Shown: positions 20,401-25,726 of the stretch, piece by piece
Numbering within the stretch: the stretch's first letter is position 1
How the letters are laid out: every line of letters starts with the position of its first letter
Notes under the pieces: generated by a model
The model's input: only the letters and a program-made list of their open reading frames with translations
The model's database searches: none
What the model was told of the DNA's origin: nothing
Position numbers and translations under genes: made by a program
Assembly (NCBI GenBank): GCA_000969725.1
Contig: JXSR01S007575.1
Length of the DNA stretch: 25,726 nucleotides
Reading direction: 5' to 3' (one strand)
Source of the DNA: Ophiothrix spiculata
Lineage: Eukaryota > Echinodermata > Ophiuroidea > Amphilepidida > Ophiotrichidae

Positions 20401-21468
20401 TACGAATACCACCAAACGCCTCGGAAGTAGGGGTCTTTCAATGACAAATTGGGTTTAAAAGAAGGGGGTTTTCCAGTGACAAAGTGCAAAAAAAATGGGA
20501 GGTCTTTGAGCAAAATTCACAAAAAAGGAGAGTCTTTCCGGGTCAAAATGGTCAAAGATTTGTGAAATTTTCGATGACTTTTGCAAAATTTTTGATGACT
20601 TTTGCACAATTTTCGAAAAATTACAGCAAACTAAAGGGGCATGGTCAGATTGCCTCAACTTTTTTTTCCAGCAAATAATAGTCGAAACTTGTCCGAAGGC
20701 GAAACCGTTAAAATCTACCAATTGTTATGCATTCCCGTCGTAAAAGCCTTTCTCAAATTAAAAAAAAAATAATAATAATAATGATATTAATAGTCTATCA
20801 ACAAACCAAAAAAACTAATTATTAATTTCAAATAATTCTCAGACATGAAAATTCTAAACCTTGCGTAACAGTATTACATGTGCAATTTACGCCCACATGT
20901 GCGCGCAGATACACGTTGGCTGCGTTCAAATTGTCAGTTTGTTCCGAAATTTTAATTATTTGAAACAATAATAGTACAGAAATAACAGAACACAGCTACT
21001 CCTGTCTGACAGCTAGGCTAGGTGAAGTTGAGAATGTCCTGTCAACAAATCTATGACTGTGGAGAAAAGAAATAGATTGTAAAACAACCACAGACACGAC
21101 AGACAAATAATAAAGGATACAGTGCAAACCCAAAAATTTGGAATCTTTTGAATAAGTGCATTCCGCCTGTCAAAATGGGGCTTCCTCAATTTGTTGAATT
21201 TCTGTTCCACTTTGAGAATTTCCTCACTGGCCTGCTCGTTCAGTGCATCAATTTCATTTTGACATGAATCAATGTCCTCCAATGTAATTTGAGTCTCTGG
21301 ATTGTCATCAAGATCAGTAAAAAGTCCTGCGTTTTGTTTTTGTTGAGGGGCCGCTTGAGCCACTACTGCTACATCGTTATTATCTCCTCCTGAACTCACC
21401 GGTTCTGCCATGATTTTGCTTTGTTTAGCTGGTGTAGGGCCGCTTGTTGCATTTTCTGTTGCACTCAT
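11333..21468 (-). CDS. SET: SET / TAF-I (I2PP2A) histone chaperone gene, 7 coding exons
   Basis: NAP-family histone chaperone, nuclear, known in the family as the INHAT subunit and a PP2A inhibitor. The joined exons (21121-21468, 17633-17822, 16825-16988, 16152-16225, 14535-14665, 11941-11982, 11333-11457) give 1074 nt with continuous phase, or 357 residues plus TGA. Residues 61-110 form the long backbone helix ([20 protein letters not shown], then KIPNFW). Residues 117-258 hold the earmuff domain, with [35 protein letters not shown] and [11 protein letters not shown]. Residues 259-357 are an Asp/Glu-rich tail. Vertebrate SET is about 277-290 residues, so this protein is longer at both ends. 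The start is the first ATG of the exon 1 frame: an in-frame TGA lies three codons upstream (complement of 21475-21477) and position -3 is A. All six introns start with GT and end with AG. Intron 1 (3.3 kb) and intron 5 (2.55 kb) carry many repeats. Family identity is very likely. UTRs and alternative first exons cannot be seen. Confidence 0.96.
11941..11982 (-). CDS. SET: SET coding exon 6 (42-nt acidic tail exon)
   Basis: A 42-nt exon with acceptor TTATTAG|ATGGCG and donor TTGGAAG|GTTAGT. Phase is 1 on both sides, so it could be skipped without breaking the frame. Encodes [15 protein letters not shown] across its junctions. It was found by phase and acidic content, because it is too short for an open-frame screen. 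Confidence 0.88.
12103..12268. mobile_element. hAT-like MITE, 166 bp, in SET intron 5
   Basis: The ends read TAGGCCTGGGACT and, reverse-complemented, TAAGCCTGGGACT. The flanking octamers ATCAGCTC (12095-12102) and ATTGGCTC (12269-12276) match at 6 of 8. The interior is rich in GGGTACCCGGGTA-type self-complementary words. It is inserted in intron 5 between exon 6 and the exon 5 duplicate. Confidence 0.78.
12270..12335 (+). repeat. Degraded tRNA-derived SINE remnant
   Basis: Resembles the SINE at 14322: both have GGATTGG, then TGC, A/GAGAGG, then CCCTGG and TTC at similar spacing. Box A and box B are both degenerate. It lies against the right end of the 12103-12268 MITE. Confidence 0.5.
12336..13254. 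other. SET intron 5 interior, nothing recognised
   Basis: AT-rich intronic sequence. Open frames on both strands (12403-12687) lack any recognisable domain. Confidence 0.45.
13319..13431 (-). pseudogene. Decayed duplicate of SET exon 5 in intron 5
   Basis: On the minus strand this segment resembles exon 5 across the exon and about 60 bp of the following intron (shared CACTCATGCACTC, then TCTTGCT and TTAAC). It keeps donor TTT|GTGAGT and a possible acceptor CTTCTCAG|ATGAAG, although the pyrimidine tract is weak. Entered in phase 1 from exon 5 it reads [20 protein letters not shown], then DE and TAA (complement of 13364-13366). A frameshift follows. So it is a tandem exon duplication that can no longer encode the tail. 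It might still be spliced as a stop-containing exon. Confidence 0.85.
13432..14300. other. SET intron 5, nothing recognised
   Basis: AT-rich intronic sequence between the exon 5 duplicate and the SINE, with no coherent open frame or repeat found. Confidence 0.4.
14305..14475 (+). repeat. tRNA-derived SINE in SET intron 5
   Basis: Has an RNA polymerase III box A-like TGGCTTGGTATAGG (14330-14343) and box B GGTTCGAGCCC (14375-14385), with tRNA-like spacing, followed by an unrelated tail. It is preceded by a perfect 16-bp palindrome CGCTGCCTAGGCAGCG at 14305-14320. The tRNA folding is incomplete, so it is a SINE rather than a tRNA gene. Confidence 0.7.
14535..14665 (-). CDS. SET: SET coding exon 5 (acidic tail, residues 259-303)
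   Basis: Acceptor TTTGTCAACAG|TGACGAG and donor AACTTG|GTGAGT, phase 2 to phase 1. Encodes [20 protein letters not shown], then [20 protein letters not shown] and EEL. This is the first block of the C-terminal acidic tail that binds histones in this family. A decayed duplicate of this exon lies at 13319-13431. Confidence 0.93.
14736..14833. mobile_element. MITE family M1, internally deleted copy
   Basis: The left end GGTCGAAAGGTACCTTGAGG and the right end TTAAGGTACCTTTCGATATG match the termini of 8646-9068. The interior phrase GTATCTCGTAAT before CTATGCC is shared too. Only about 98 bp remain. It abuts the 14841-15100 element, in intron 4. Confidence 0.8.
14841..15100. mobile_element. MITE related to M1 core, 260 bp, in SET intron 4
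   Basis: The left end ATATGTGATGGCTCACCCCG, then AAATGGGGGACTTTGC, faces, from the right, reverse-complemented, ATATGTGATGACTCGCCCCG, then AAAAGGGGGACTTTCC. The core AAGCTTTAAAATGACACCTT is shared with 8646-9068, although the ends differ. Open frames on both strands here are by-products. The flanking duplication is unclear (ATAT is palindromic). Confidence 0.82.
15230..15306 (+). repeat. tRNA-like sequence, probably pseudogene or SINE head
   Basis: Has a clear box A (TAGCTCAGTTGG), a paired D stem GCTC/GAGC, a perfect T arm CCAGG-TTCGAAT-CCTGG with box B GGTTCGAATCC, and acceptor pairing TGAC/GTCA. The anticodon stem pairs poorly and there is one extra base before the D arm. The loop CTAGTAA would give anticodon AGT (Thr). 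I infer a tRNA pseudogene or SINE head, not a working tRNA. Confidence 0.6.
15307..16151. other. SET intron 4, one perfect palindrome
   Basis: AT-rich intron. Contains the exact 24-bp palindrome at 15945-15968 (TTTTTTGTCGCC and its complement). The open frames at 15681-15872 and 15875-16069 have no recognised family. Confidence 0.5.
16152..16225 (-). CDS. SET: SET coding exon 4 (residues 235-259)
   Basis: Short exon bounded by TTTGCAG|GTTATC and GACAG|GTATGT, phase 0 to phase 2. Encodes [20 protein letters not shown] followed by VKLD, the very conserved end of the folded NAP domain just before the acidic tail. Confidence 0.95.
16320..16463. repeat. Two similar hairpins in SET intron 3
   Basis: Hairpin 1 has 11-bp arms ATTGCTCTCCT (16320-16330) and AGGAGAGCAAT (16353-16363). 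Hairpin 2 has 10-bp arms ACTCTCCTGA (16426-16435) and TCAGGAGAGT (16454-16463). The arms of the two are related (CTCTCCT/AGGAGAG), which suggests a local duplication or the two ends of a small element. Confidence 0.7.
16464..16824. other. SET intron 3, nothing recognised
   Basis: AT-rich intronic sequence without an evident repeat or open frame. Confidence 0.4.
16825..16988 (-). CDS. SET: SET coding exon 3 (residues 180-234)
   Basis: Acceptor TTAACAG|GAGAACC, donor GCAGAG|GTATGT, phase 1 in and phase 0 out. Encodes [20 protein letters not shown], a basic KGRKR stretch that could be a nuclear-localisation or loop element, and the family signature [20 protein letters not shown]. Confidence 0.95.
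17221..17582. mobile_element. Inverted-repeat element rich in GGTAATCC, SET intron 2
   Basis: Ends CAGTGTACAAATTA and, reverse-complemented, CAGTGTGCAAATTA. The interior has three GGTAATCC and three GGATTACC words plus one variant, arranged as several small hairpins (GCGGATTACC facing GGTAATCCGC). The CAGTG start suggests hAT, but the flanking octamers do not match, so the superfamily is tentative. It lies about 50 bp from the exon 2 donor. Confidence 0.72.
17633..17822 (-). CDS. SET: SET coding exon 2 (residues 117-180)
   Basis: Starts after acceptor GACAACAG with [17 protein letters not shown] and runs through [12 protein letters not shown] and [18 protein letters not shown]. It ends in phase 1 at donor ACAACAG|GTAAGA. 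This is the first part of the earmuff domain. The internal Met at the complement of 17804 is not a start: the reading frame is open upstream to the acceptor and encodes the conserved NHPQ. Confidence 0.95.
18345..18630 (+). repeat. Dispersed repeat R1, copy B (uninterrupted)
   Basis: Shares TATGATGTG, AAGGAATGTTTTA, CCCAAGATCAACAAA and AATTTTGTCCAATGCCCC in order with copy C, and with copy A on the opposite strand. It carries ACTGTTATTT at the place where copy C holds the 516-bp insertion. Located in SET intron 1. Confidence 0.82.
18883..19100 (+). repeat. Dispersed repeat R2, copy 1
   Basis: Shares with 20372-20640 the ordered words GAAGTAGGG, TCTTTCA, TGACAAATTGG, GTGACAAAGTGCAAAAAAA and ATGGGAG, in the same orientation. 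No coding content is recognised. SET intron 1. Confidence 0.75.
19221..20174 (+). repeat. Dispersed repeat R1, copy C, split by a MITE
   Basis: About 435 bp of R1 in the same orientation as copy B, interrupted at the TTA following ACTG by the 19556-20071 element. Shared words resume after the insertion and end in AATTTTGTCCAATGCCCC. It includes the GGGGCAGTATT-type end that is also seen in copy A. SET intron 1. Confidence 0.82.
19556..20071. mobile_element. PIF/Harbinger-like MITE, 516 bp, TTA duplication
   Basis: Terminal inverted repeats of 34 bp are identical: GGCTAATGAAACTTGATTAT, then TAGTTTCCCGTCAC, and its complement. TTA lies directly outside both ends (19553-19555, 20072-20074), the usual Harbinger target. 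The R1 copy at 18345-18630 shows the undisrupted ACTGTTATTT, which supports the insertion. The interior is AT-rich; the 60-codon frame at 19615-19797 is not a transposase. Perfect ends suggest a recent insertion. Confidence 0.9.
20178..20230 (+). repeat. Tandem duplication, about 26-bp unit
   Basis: ATGGTATGATAAATT followed by TATTGGTTC occurs twice with a small length difference. Confidence 0.75.
20372..20640 (+). repeat. Dispersed repeat R2, copy 2
   Basis: Second copy of R2 (see 18883-19100), same orientation. Its second half repeats the words TTTTCGATGACTTTTGC and TTTTTGATGACTTTTGC. The open frames on both strands at 20455-20721 come from this repeat. Confidence 0.75.
20815..20974. mobile_element. 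MITE family M2, internally deleted copy (160 bp)
   Basis: Ends CTAATTATTAATTTCAAATA, then ATTCTCAGACA, and, reverse-complemented, CTATTATTGTTTCAAATAAT. Interior words CCTTGCGTAACA, CATGTGCAATTTACGC and GGCTGCGTT match the reverse complement of 9550-9802; about 90 bp are missing. It lies in SET intron 1, 147 bp from the exon 1 donor. Confidence 0.83.
21121..21468 (-). CDS. SET: SET coding exon 1 (residues 1-116)
   Basis: Contains the start codon, a low-complexity Ala/Gln/Pro-containing N-terminus (residues 1-58) and nearly all of the dimerisation helix, ending at NFWVCT. The donor is ACT|GTATCC in phase 0. A GT three codons earlier (TGG|GTTTGC) is possible, but only the later donor joins exon 2 to give NFWVCT-FINHPQ, matching the conserved NFWVTTFVNHPQ of vertebrate SET. 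The open frame runs past the donor to 21013, and that extension is intron. Confidence 0.95.
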
Positions 21469-21477
21469 TTTGGCTCA

Positions 21478-21830
21478 CAAAACGCGTGCTCTTTGCGATA
21501 TAAAAATAAAAGCGAAATTACACAAAGAGCCCTATAGGCCAAGACGAATTTTGCTCCACTCTCGGTTGCTCAGGACGCCGGAGACTATTTCAGATCTAGC
21601 GCCACTCACTTCACGTGTGATACGTATTGTACAGTTGAGTTTCGCGTGTGTAGTTGTTCTCAATCACTCAAAACACAGCCACACACAGCAAACGCATACA
21701 CGCATTTCATACGGCTCCACGATGACTCACGCATTGACAAAGCATGCTATAACATCTGATCTGATTGGTTCATTTTTGTCAACAACCCATTCGACTCGTG
21801 AAATCCACTGACCAATAGGGAATTAGTTTA
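21478..21830 (-). promoter_or_regulatory. Probable SET promoter and 5' UTR region
   Basis: Lies directly upstream of the SET start codon and is richer in CpG than the surrounding sequence. I see a CCAAT box on the gene strand (complement of 21764-21768), another CCAAT on the plus strand at 21812-21816, and a CACGTG E-box at 21612-21617. There is no convincing TATA box at a usual position. The transcription start is unknown, and the call rests mainly on position. Confidence 0.45.
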
Positions 21831-21849
21831 TATAATCTAATTCTTGCAA

Positions 21850-22465
21850 TAAAGAATGGTCGTTTTTGGCAAAAAATACGGGGAATTTGTTGAATTTGAT
21901 ACATTAGTCATGGTTTATGAATATCATTCTTGGTATCTAAAGAAGTTTCGGAGACTGGTTTCAACTAGAAGTAGAAGAAATCAACCAATTTTGTTGTGTG
22001 AAATTCAATCAATTACATTGGGCTCTTTCAATTACATTTTATAAATACTGTAGTATTTTCAATATTATCACCAAAATAACAATATTTTATATACATTGAA
22101 TACTTTTGTTATTTTTTAAAGATTTTATTTGTATATAGTCAATCTTATGCACATTTTAATTTTGATTTTAATTACAAACATTTTCATACAACTGTTGATT
22201 ACACTCATCCGGGTTTCGGCTTTGAAAAATAAGCGTCATGCAAATGCGGCAAATACACACAACATGAAGGCTAATCGGGACGTAATATCCCGATATGATA
22301 AATATCTTCATGGGCTCAGCTCAGAGCTCTTGACTTGCGACCAAATCTTTGTTGCGACGTATTTGCTGTCACTGCCCTGCGTGAGTAAAAAATATGTCAC
22401 GCTACTAAAATAATTGAATAATTCATTTTTAAATCTTAAATATAAAAAAAAATAAAAAATCTGAG
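21850..22465. other. No gene recognised upstream of SET
   Basis: Plus-strand open frames at 21856-22044 and 22129-22413 lack recognisable domains and look accidental. An AT-rich stretch (22030-22200) is followed by a more mixed segment with a TCAGCTCAGAGCTC word. Confidence 0.4.
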
Positions 22466-22514
22466 ATTTGAAAATTTCTCAGAATCAAATTGCCCCACCC
22501 ACCGGACAACTAAA

Positions 22515-22640
22515 ATGGGGACGAGAAGAAGGGGAAGGAGAGAGAGCGAGGGAAGGAAAGGGGAAAGGGAAGGGAAAAGAGGAAAGGGGCGAGAAGAAAA
22601 AGGGAAGGAGGGAGAGAAGGGAAAAGGGAAGGAGCCGGGG
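22515..22640 (+). repeat. Homopurine tract 1 (GGGAAGG-type)
   Basis: About 125 bases almost entirely A and G on the plus strand, with GGGAAGGG/GGAAAGGGG units, ending near GCCGGGGGGGGC. The open frames around it (Glu/Arg/Gly/Lys-rich or Pro/Ser/Phe-rich) are compositional artefacts. Confidence 0.85.
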
Positions 22641-22969
22641 GGGGCAGTCACATATGTGGGCAGGGTATATATGTCCGGCGGTCAAGACCCCCTTTTTCAG
22701 GCCGCTCACTAGATCCCCATTTTCAGCATGATTCAGTTCTTTTGACCCCGTTTTTTGAGAAAAATTACAAAATTTTAGCTCTAACTGCAAAAATTGCGAA
22801 CATTTTCAGCTCAGGATTTGGCCAAAATTTCAGTTCACTAGACGGCCCCAAAAATTGGTTTCAAAGGTCAATTTTTTTACAGAAAATCAGTTCACCAGAC
22901 CCAAATTTCGGCGCTTCGCGCCTGACGTACCTACCATTTTCAAAGTTGAGTTCCCCCTCCCCCAATCCG
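22641..22969. repeat. Repeat-like sequence between purine tracts
   Basis: Contains recurring words such as CAGTTCACTAGAC and CAGTTCACCAGACCC, AAAATT runs and GGCGCTTCGCGCC (a perfect 13-base inverted word), in the style of a dispersed repeat. No gene was recognised. Confidence 0.45.
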
Positions 22970-23090
22970 GGGGAAGGAGAAGGGGGAAAAGGAAGGGAGA
23001 GAAAAAAGGAGAGGGAGAGAGAAGAAAGAGGGGAAGAAGGGAAATAAAGAGTAAGAGAAGGAAAAAAAGAGGCAGAAGAAAGGGGAACGA
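22970..23090 (+). repeat. Homopurine tract 2
   Basis: About 120 bases, nearly all purine on the plus strand, with GGGGGAAGGAGAAGG and GAGAGAGAAGAAAGAGG units. The long open frames spanning it are artefacts of composition. Confidence 0.85.
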
Positions 23091-23122
23091 CGCCCATAGG
23101 CAGCGGAAGCGGGGGTGGGGTG

Positions 23123-23136
23123 GGGGACATGTCCCC
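23123..23136. repeat. Perfect palindrome GGGGACATGTCCCC
   Basis: Fourteen-base exact palindrome within a G-rich segment following purine tract 2. Confidence 0.8.
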
Positions 23137-23591
23137 TCTAAATTTCACAAGGGGGGACGGACCCCCTCAATAAATAAAGATAAAGAAAAGGATAAGAAGT
23201 TGAAATTTTCCCTTTGTTTTGATAATTTTAATGTGGAAAATCAAAAAAATTTGCACGCTTCGCGCGAATTTTCAGAGGTTATGTCGATTTTCAGTAAAAA
23301 GTTGCAATTTTTGCGGAAAGTTAAAGATTTTTTAAACAATTTAGCTGAAATTAGCAGATTTAACTTAATTTTTTTTCGCGCGCTACGCGCGCATTACAAA
23401 ATATTATAATTTTCCTCCGACCATTTTAGCTCAAACAATTGCGATTAAAATGAAATAAGCTGCCCCCTAAAATTTTAACCTTCCACCGACACCGATGTTT
23501 TAGGGACGATGCCGACTTTTGCCCCCTCGGACTGACATTCCTGGTTACGCGCCTGCGGTACGGAATTAGAAATCTAGATCAGGGATCATCA
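23137..23591. repeat. Repeat-like segment with CG-rich hairpins
   Basis: Contains GCACGCTTCGCGCG (about 23255) and GCGCGCTACGCGCGC (about 23377) inside otherwise AT-rich sequence. No coding signal is recognised. Confidence 0.4.
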
Positions 23592-23595
23592 TATA

Positions 23596-23879
23596 GAGGG
23601 TTTGCACGTGACGTCATATCATACTCACTACACCATTTTCATGGGCCGGCAAACAAAAAGTCCCGTCACATTACAATCTTTTTGCAGTACCAAGACACAA
23701 GATCACAACTAATGATGACGAGAATATACAGTACATTTATTTAGTTTAATTTTCAAGTCATAATTTGAAGTTACAGCTGATTTTGATGTCTTGTTTACAT
23801 CACAAACTACTCCGCGCTCCACCAAGATAGTGGCGTCGAAACGGGCTGCGTGTATGTGTATCGCGTCGGGCAAACCCTC
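23596..23879. mobile_element. TATA-flanked MITE with CRE/E-box in its left end
   Basis: Ends GAGGGTTTGCACG and, reverse-complemented, GAGGGTTTGCCCG. TATA is found on both sides (23592-23595, 23880-23883), consistent with TA insertion as in Tc1/mariner. The left terminus continues into CACGTGACGTCA, a CACGTG E-box overlapping a TGACGTCA CRE. Confidence 0.8.
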
Positions 23880-23894
23880 TATAGTGTTACAAGC

Positions 23895-23927
23895 TGAGAT
23901 GAAAATAACTAAATTATTTTCATCTCA
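23895..23927. repeat. Perfect 14-bp hairpin, 5-base loop
   Basis: TGAGATGAAAATAA, loop CTAAA, TTATTTTCATCTCA. All 14 arm positions pair. No T-run follows it on the plus strand. Confidence 0.85.
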
Positions 23928-23981
23928 GGTTGCAAGTAGGCCTAGGCCTAAATGTTCAGTTAACCCTACATCCATAATCAA

Positions 23982-24314
23982 GCCCGTAGCCAGGGGGCGT
24001 GCGGTGGGGGCGTCGCACCCCCCCCCCCCCAAATTTGACAATGTACAAAAAAGGTCCACAAAAATTCCCTAAATACCCACCAAAAGACGACCTAAAGCAC
24101 CAAAACATGTAAATGGAAGGCCGTTTTTACCAAAATACTAAACAAAATGCTTGAAAAACTACTGAAAACCTTTTTTTTCTTCTTTTTTTTTTTGCTTGTC
24201 ACTTTGTCAAAACCACTAAAATTAGTTTTGGGTCGACCAAAATGAAAATTGTTCCTCCAAAAGGTCCACTTTTTGAAAATCAGCACCCCCCTTGAAAAAA
24301 TCCTGGCTACGGGC
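23982..24314. mobile_element. Inverted-repeat element, GCCCGTAGCCAGG ends
   Basis: GCCCGTAGCCAGG at the left faces CCTGGCTACGGGC at the right. The outer flanks carry a similar TCCATAATCAAG and TCCATAATTAAAG, an imperfect direct repeat. The right half (CCTCCAAAAGGTCCACTTTT, then GAAAATC) recurs at 25090-25153. Includes a 13-C run at 24018-24030. Confidence 0.75.
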
Positions 24315-24595
24315 ATGTCCATAATTAAAGGTACAAGGTAAGATCAGGCCCGTACGCGTAACCAGGATTTTTTTCAAGGGGGTGCGGGTTTTCATAAAGT
24401 GGACCGTCGGATAAATCATTTTATTTTCGGCGCCGAGAAAAAGTGAGAAGCCCAAAAAAAACTTTTCAGTAGTTTTACCAAGCGTTCTAGTATTTTATCA
24501 AAAACTACCTTTCAGGATGTAGGCCTATAATTGCCCTTGATGTTCATTTTTACGGCTTTAGTAACTTACCCTAGTAAACTTGAGTATACAAAAAT

Positions 24596-24744
24596 ACAAC
24601 ATTCCTATTAAAGGTGCACATTTGGAACATCATTTAAGTACAAAAAAGGATTTGAGTAGGCTTACATTTATAGTACACAAATTTGTATTTTGTACTAAAA
24701 CTGTACTATAATTGTGTTCCAAATGTGCATCTCAGGAATGTTGT
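24596..24744. repeat. Foldback IR, GGAACA family
   Basis: Outer arms ACAACATTCCT and AGGAATGTTGT (11 bp); inner arms TGCACATTTGGAACA (24615-24629) and TGTTCCAAATGTGCA (24715-24729), 15 bp and exact. Several GTACAAAA/TTTTGTAC words lie in the loop. Confidence 0.82.
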
Positions 24745-24825
24745 ACTAGAATTATACTCGATTTTTTCAAGGGTAGGTCGCAAATAATTTGAAGTAGGCC
24801 GCCTATTTGCACCCAGTGGAGCCTG

Positions 24826-25358
24826 AAAATCGAGTACAATTATGATTGGAATGTGCACATAATTTTGGAACATCATTCGAGTACACTTAGTACAATTCAA
24901 GTACAAAAAATTGTGGGCCGCTTGGTTTTGGGCCGCTCAGGGCCGATTACTCACAAAGAAGAAAGAAAACGGAGAAAAGAAAGGAGGAAAGGAGGAGAAA
25001 GAAAAAAAAAGAGAAGAGAAGAAAGGGAAGAAGACTTGAGACCGATATGGGCTGGTTATTCCGTAATCAGGCTTTAAAGACGGCCTTTCCTCCAAAAGGT
25101 CCACTTGTTTGAAAATCCGCCACCCCTTTTCAAAAATCCTGGCTACGGGACTGCCCCTGGACACCCACTGACTGGGGCCCTACTGAGGCGGGCCCTATAT
25201 ACCCCCGCCGTTACACGTAAATACGCGCGCGCGCTCACTTCGCTGCCCTGGTCGAAAGGGCCACTTTAATATTTTTTGCCACGGCCGGTTTGAGAACCCA
25301 TCGAATGATGTTCCAAACGGTGCACATTCCAATTTTGACGCAATCGTACTCGATTTTT
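24826..25358. repeat. Large inverted repeat, arms related to 24596-24744
   Basis: The left arm (24826-24880) has ATCGAGTAC, GGAATGTGCAC and GGAACATCATTCGA in order. The right arm (25311-25358) holds their complements in reverse order. The interval contains purine tract 3 and the right end of the 24348-25153 element, so the two overlap rather than nest. Confidence 0.72.
24952..25035 (+). repeat. Homopurine tract 3
   Basis: About 84 bases almost all A or G on the plus strand (GGAGGAAAGGAGGAG-type units). The lysine/arginine-rich open frame through it is an artefact. Confidence 0.8.
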
Positions 25359-25650
25359 ACCAGGGGAAGCAAATTATATTAGAATGATCCAAATAAGTAG
25401 GCCCTACATGATCAGGATTTAAATTGTACTCTGAATATCACATAAAAAATCAGTCATTCAACATTATCACCAGCCCGACAACCAATGGCGGGTAACTTTG
25501 GTGCCGAACTTACGGCCCGACATGGCGGGTACAATATGTTGAGTCCTCTTTAATGAAAAGTATATAAAAGCGCCAGACAGTATCAGACAACCAAGCACGT
25601 ATATAGGCCTACAATTGCGTCTTGATTGAGGCGTTTTTTGTTTTGTTTTG
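25359..25650. other. Nothing recognised
   Basis: Mixed sequence between the large inverted repeat and the telomere-repeat MITE. Contains a local GGCGGGTA word repeated at about 25487 and 25523. Confidence 0.4.
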
Positions 25651-25726
25651 GATCAAGTATACTTTTAGGTCCCATCCAGAATTTTTGGGTTAGGGTTTAG
25701 GGTTATTGTTAGGGTTAGGTTTAATT
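25651..25726. mobile_element. Second telomere-repeat MITE, cut by the window edge
   Basis: Reads GGATCAAGTATACTTTTAGG, then TCCCATCCAGAATTTTTGGG, then repeated TTAGGG words. It matches the reverse complement of the right half of the 3793-3958 element, including the unique spacer CCAGAATTTT. It lies in the opposite orientation and continues past the end of the window. Confidence 0.88.

Larger units (their letters stand above)
24348..25153. mobile_element. Second GCCCGTA-family element with nested insertions
   Basis: The left end GCCCGTACGCGTAACCAGGA, then TTTTTTTCAAGGGGGTG, faces the right end CACCCCTTTTCAAAAATCCT, then GGCTACGGGAC. GTGGACC and GGTCCAC follow on the inner sides. The interior holds an inverted repeat (24596-24744), half of another (from 24826) and purine tract 3, so the 806 bp are composite. 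Confidence 0.65.

Noticed and set aside
21013-21120. C-terminal extension of the SET exon 1 frame with a hydrophobic stretch that looks like a membrane segment
   Set aside because: It follows a GT donor at the exact point where SET homology stops, and exon 2 continues the homology in phase. It is intron read-through.
22436-23409. Long overlapping frames rich in Glu/Arg/Lys or Pro/Ser
   Set aside because: They follow the purine tracts on both strands and in several frames at once, which is a composition effect.
1-25726. CRISPR arrays, operons, Shine-Dalgarno sites or rho-independent terminators
   Set aside because: The window is eukaryotic, and no regularly spaced repeats were seen.

Overview
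This is a window of animal nuclear DNA. The base composition is AT-rich, the coding sequence is broken by GT-AG introns, and one gene is surrounded by short non-autonomous transposons, tRNA-derived SINEs, palindromes, poly-C runs and purine tracts. The repeat style (termini reading GCCCGTAGCCAGG, 'GCTTCGCGCG' blocks, many hAT-like and other MITEs) suggests a marine invertebrate, perhaps an echinoderm or hemichordate. That placement is an inference and cannot be fixed from the sequence.

The one gene I can support is the orthologue of SET/TAF-I (template-activating factor I, I2PP2A), a NAP-family histone chaperone, on the minus strand at 11333-21468. I reconstructed seven coding exons from consensus splice sites and continuous phase: 21121-21468, 17633-17822, 16825-16988, 16152-16225, 14535-14665, 11941-11982 and 11333-11457. 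They total 1074 nt, which is 357 residues plus a stop. The first four exons encode the long dimerisation helix and the NAP earmuff domain. The last three encode a long Asp/Glu tail. A decayed duplicate of the first tail exon lies in intron 5 (13319-13431); it keeps usable-looking splice signals but has an in-frame stop.

The rest of the window is mobile-element debris. Left of the gene (1-11332) there are: an inverted copy of a dispersed repeat (133-524); a two-tier palindrome (1511-1860); a 166-bp MITE with a telomere-like CCCTAA core and an 8-bp target duplication (3793-3958); a hAT-like MITE (4371-4576); a 1.25-kb element with a 6-bp duplication (4641-5894); four inverted-repeat elements (7227-7503, 7780-8150, 8646-9068, 9550-9802); and another hAT-like MITE (10694-10844). 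The introns hold a hAT-like MITE (12103-12268), SINE or tRNA-like sequences (12270-12335, 14322-14475, 15230-15306), a composite MITE (14736-15100), twin hairpins (16320-16463), a GGTAATCC-rich element (17221-17582), two copies of the dispersed repeat (the second split by a Harbinger-like MITE with a TTA duplication at 19553-20074), and a second copy of the 9550-type MITE. Upstream of the gene (21850-25726) are three homopurine tracts, a TATA-flanked MITE with a CRE/E-box in its end, nested inverted repeats, and at the extreme right edge the start of a second telomere-repeat MITE.

No prokaryotic features, CRISPR arrays or intact transposase genes were seen. Most open frames outside the SET exons look like chance frames in repeats.
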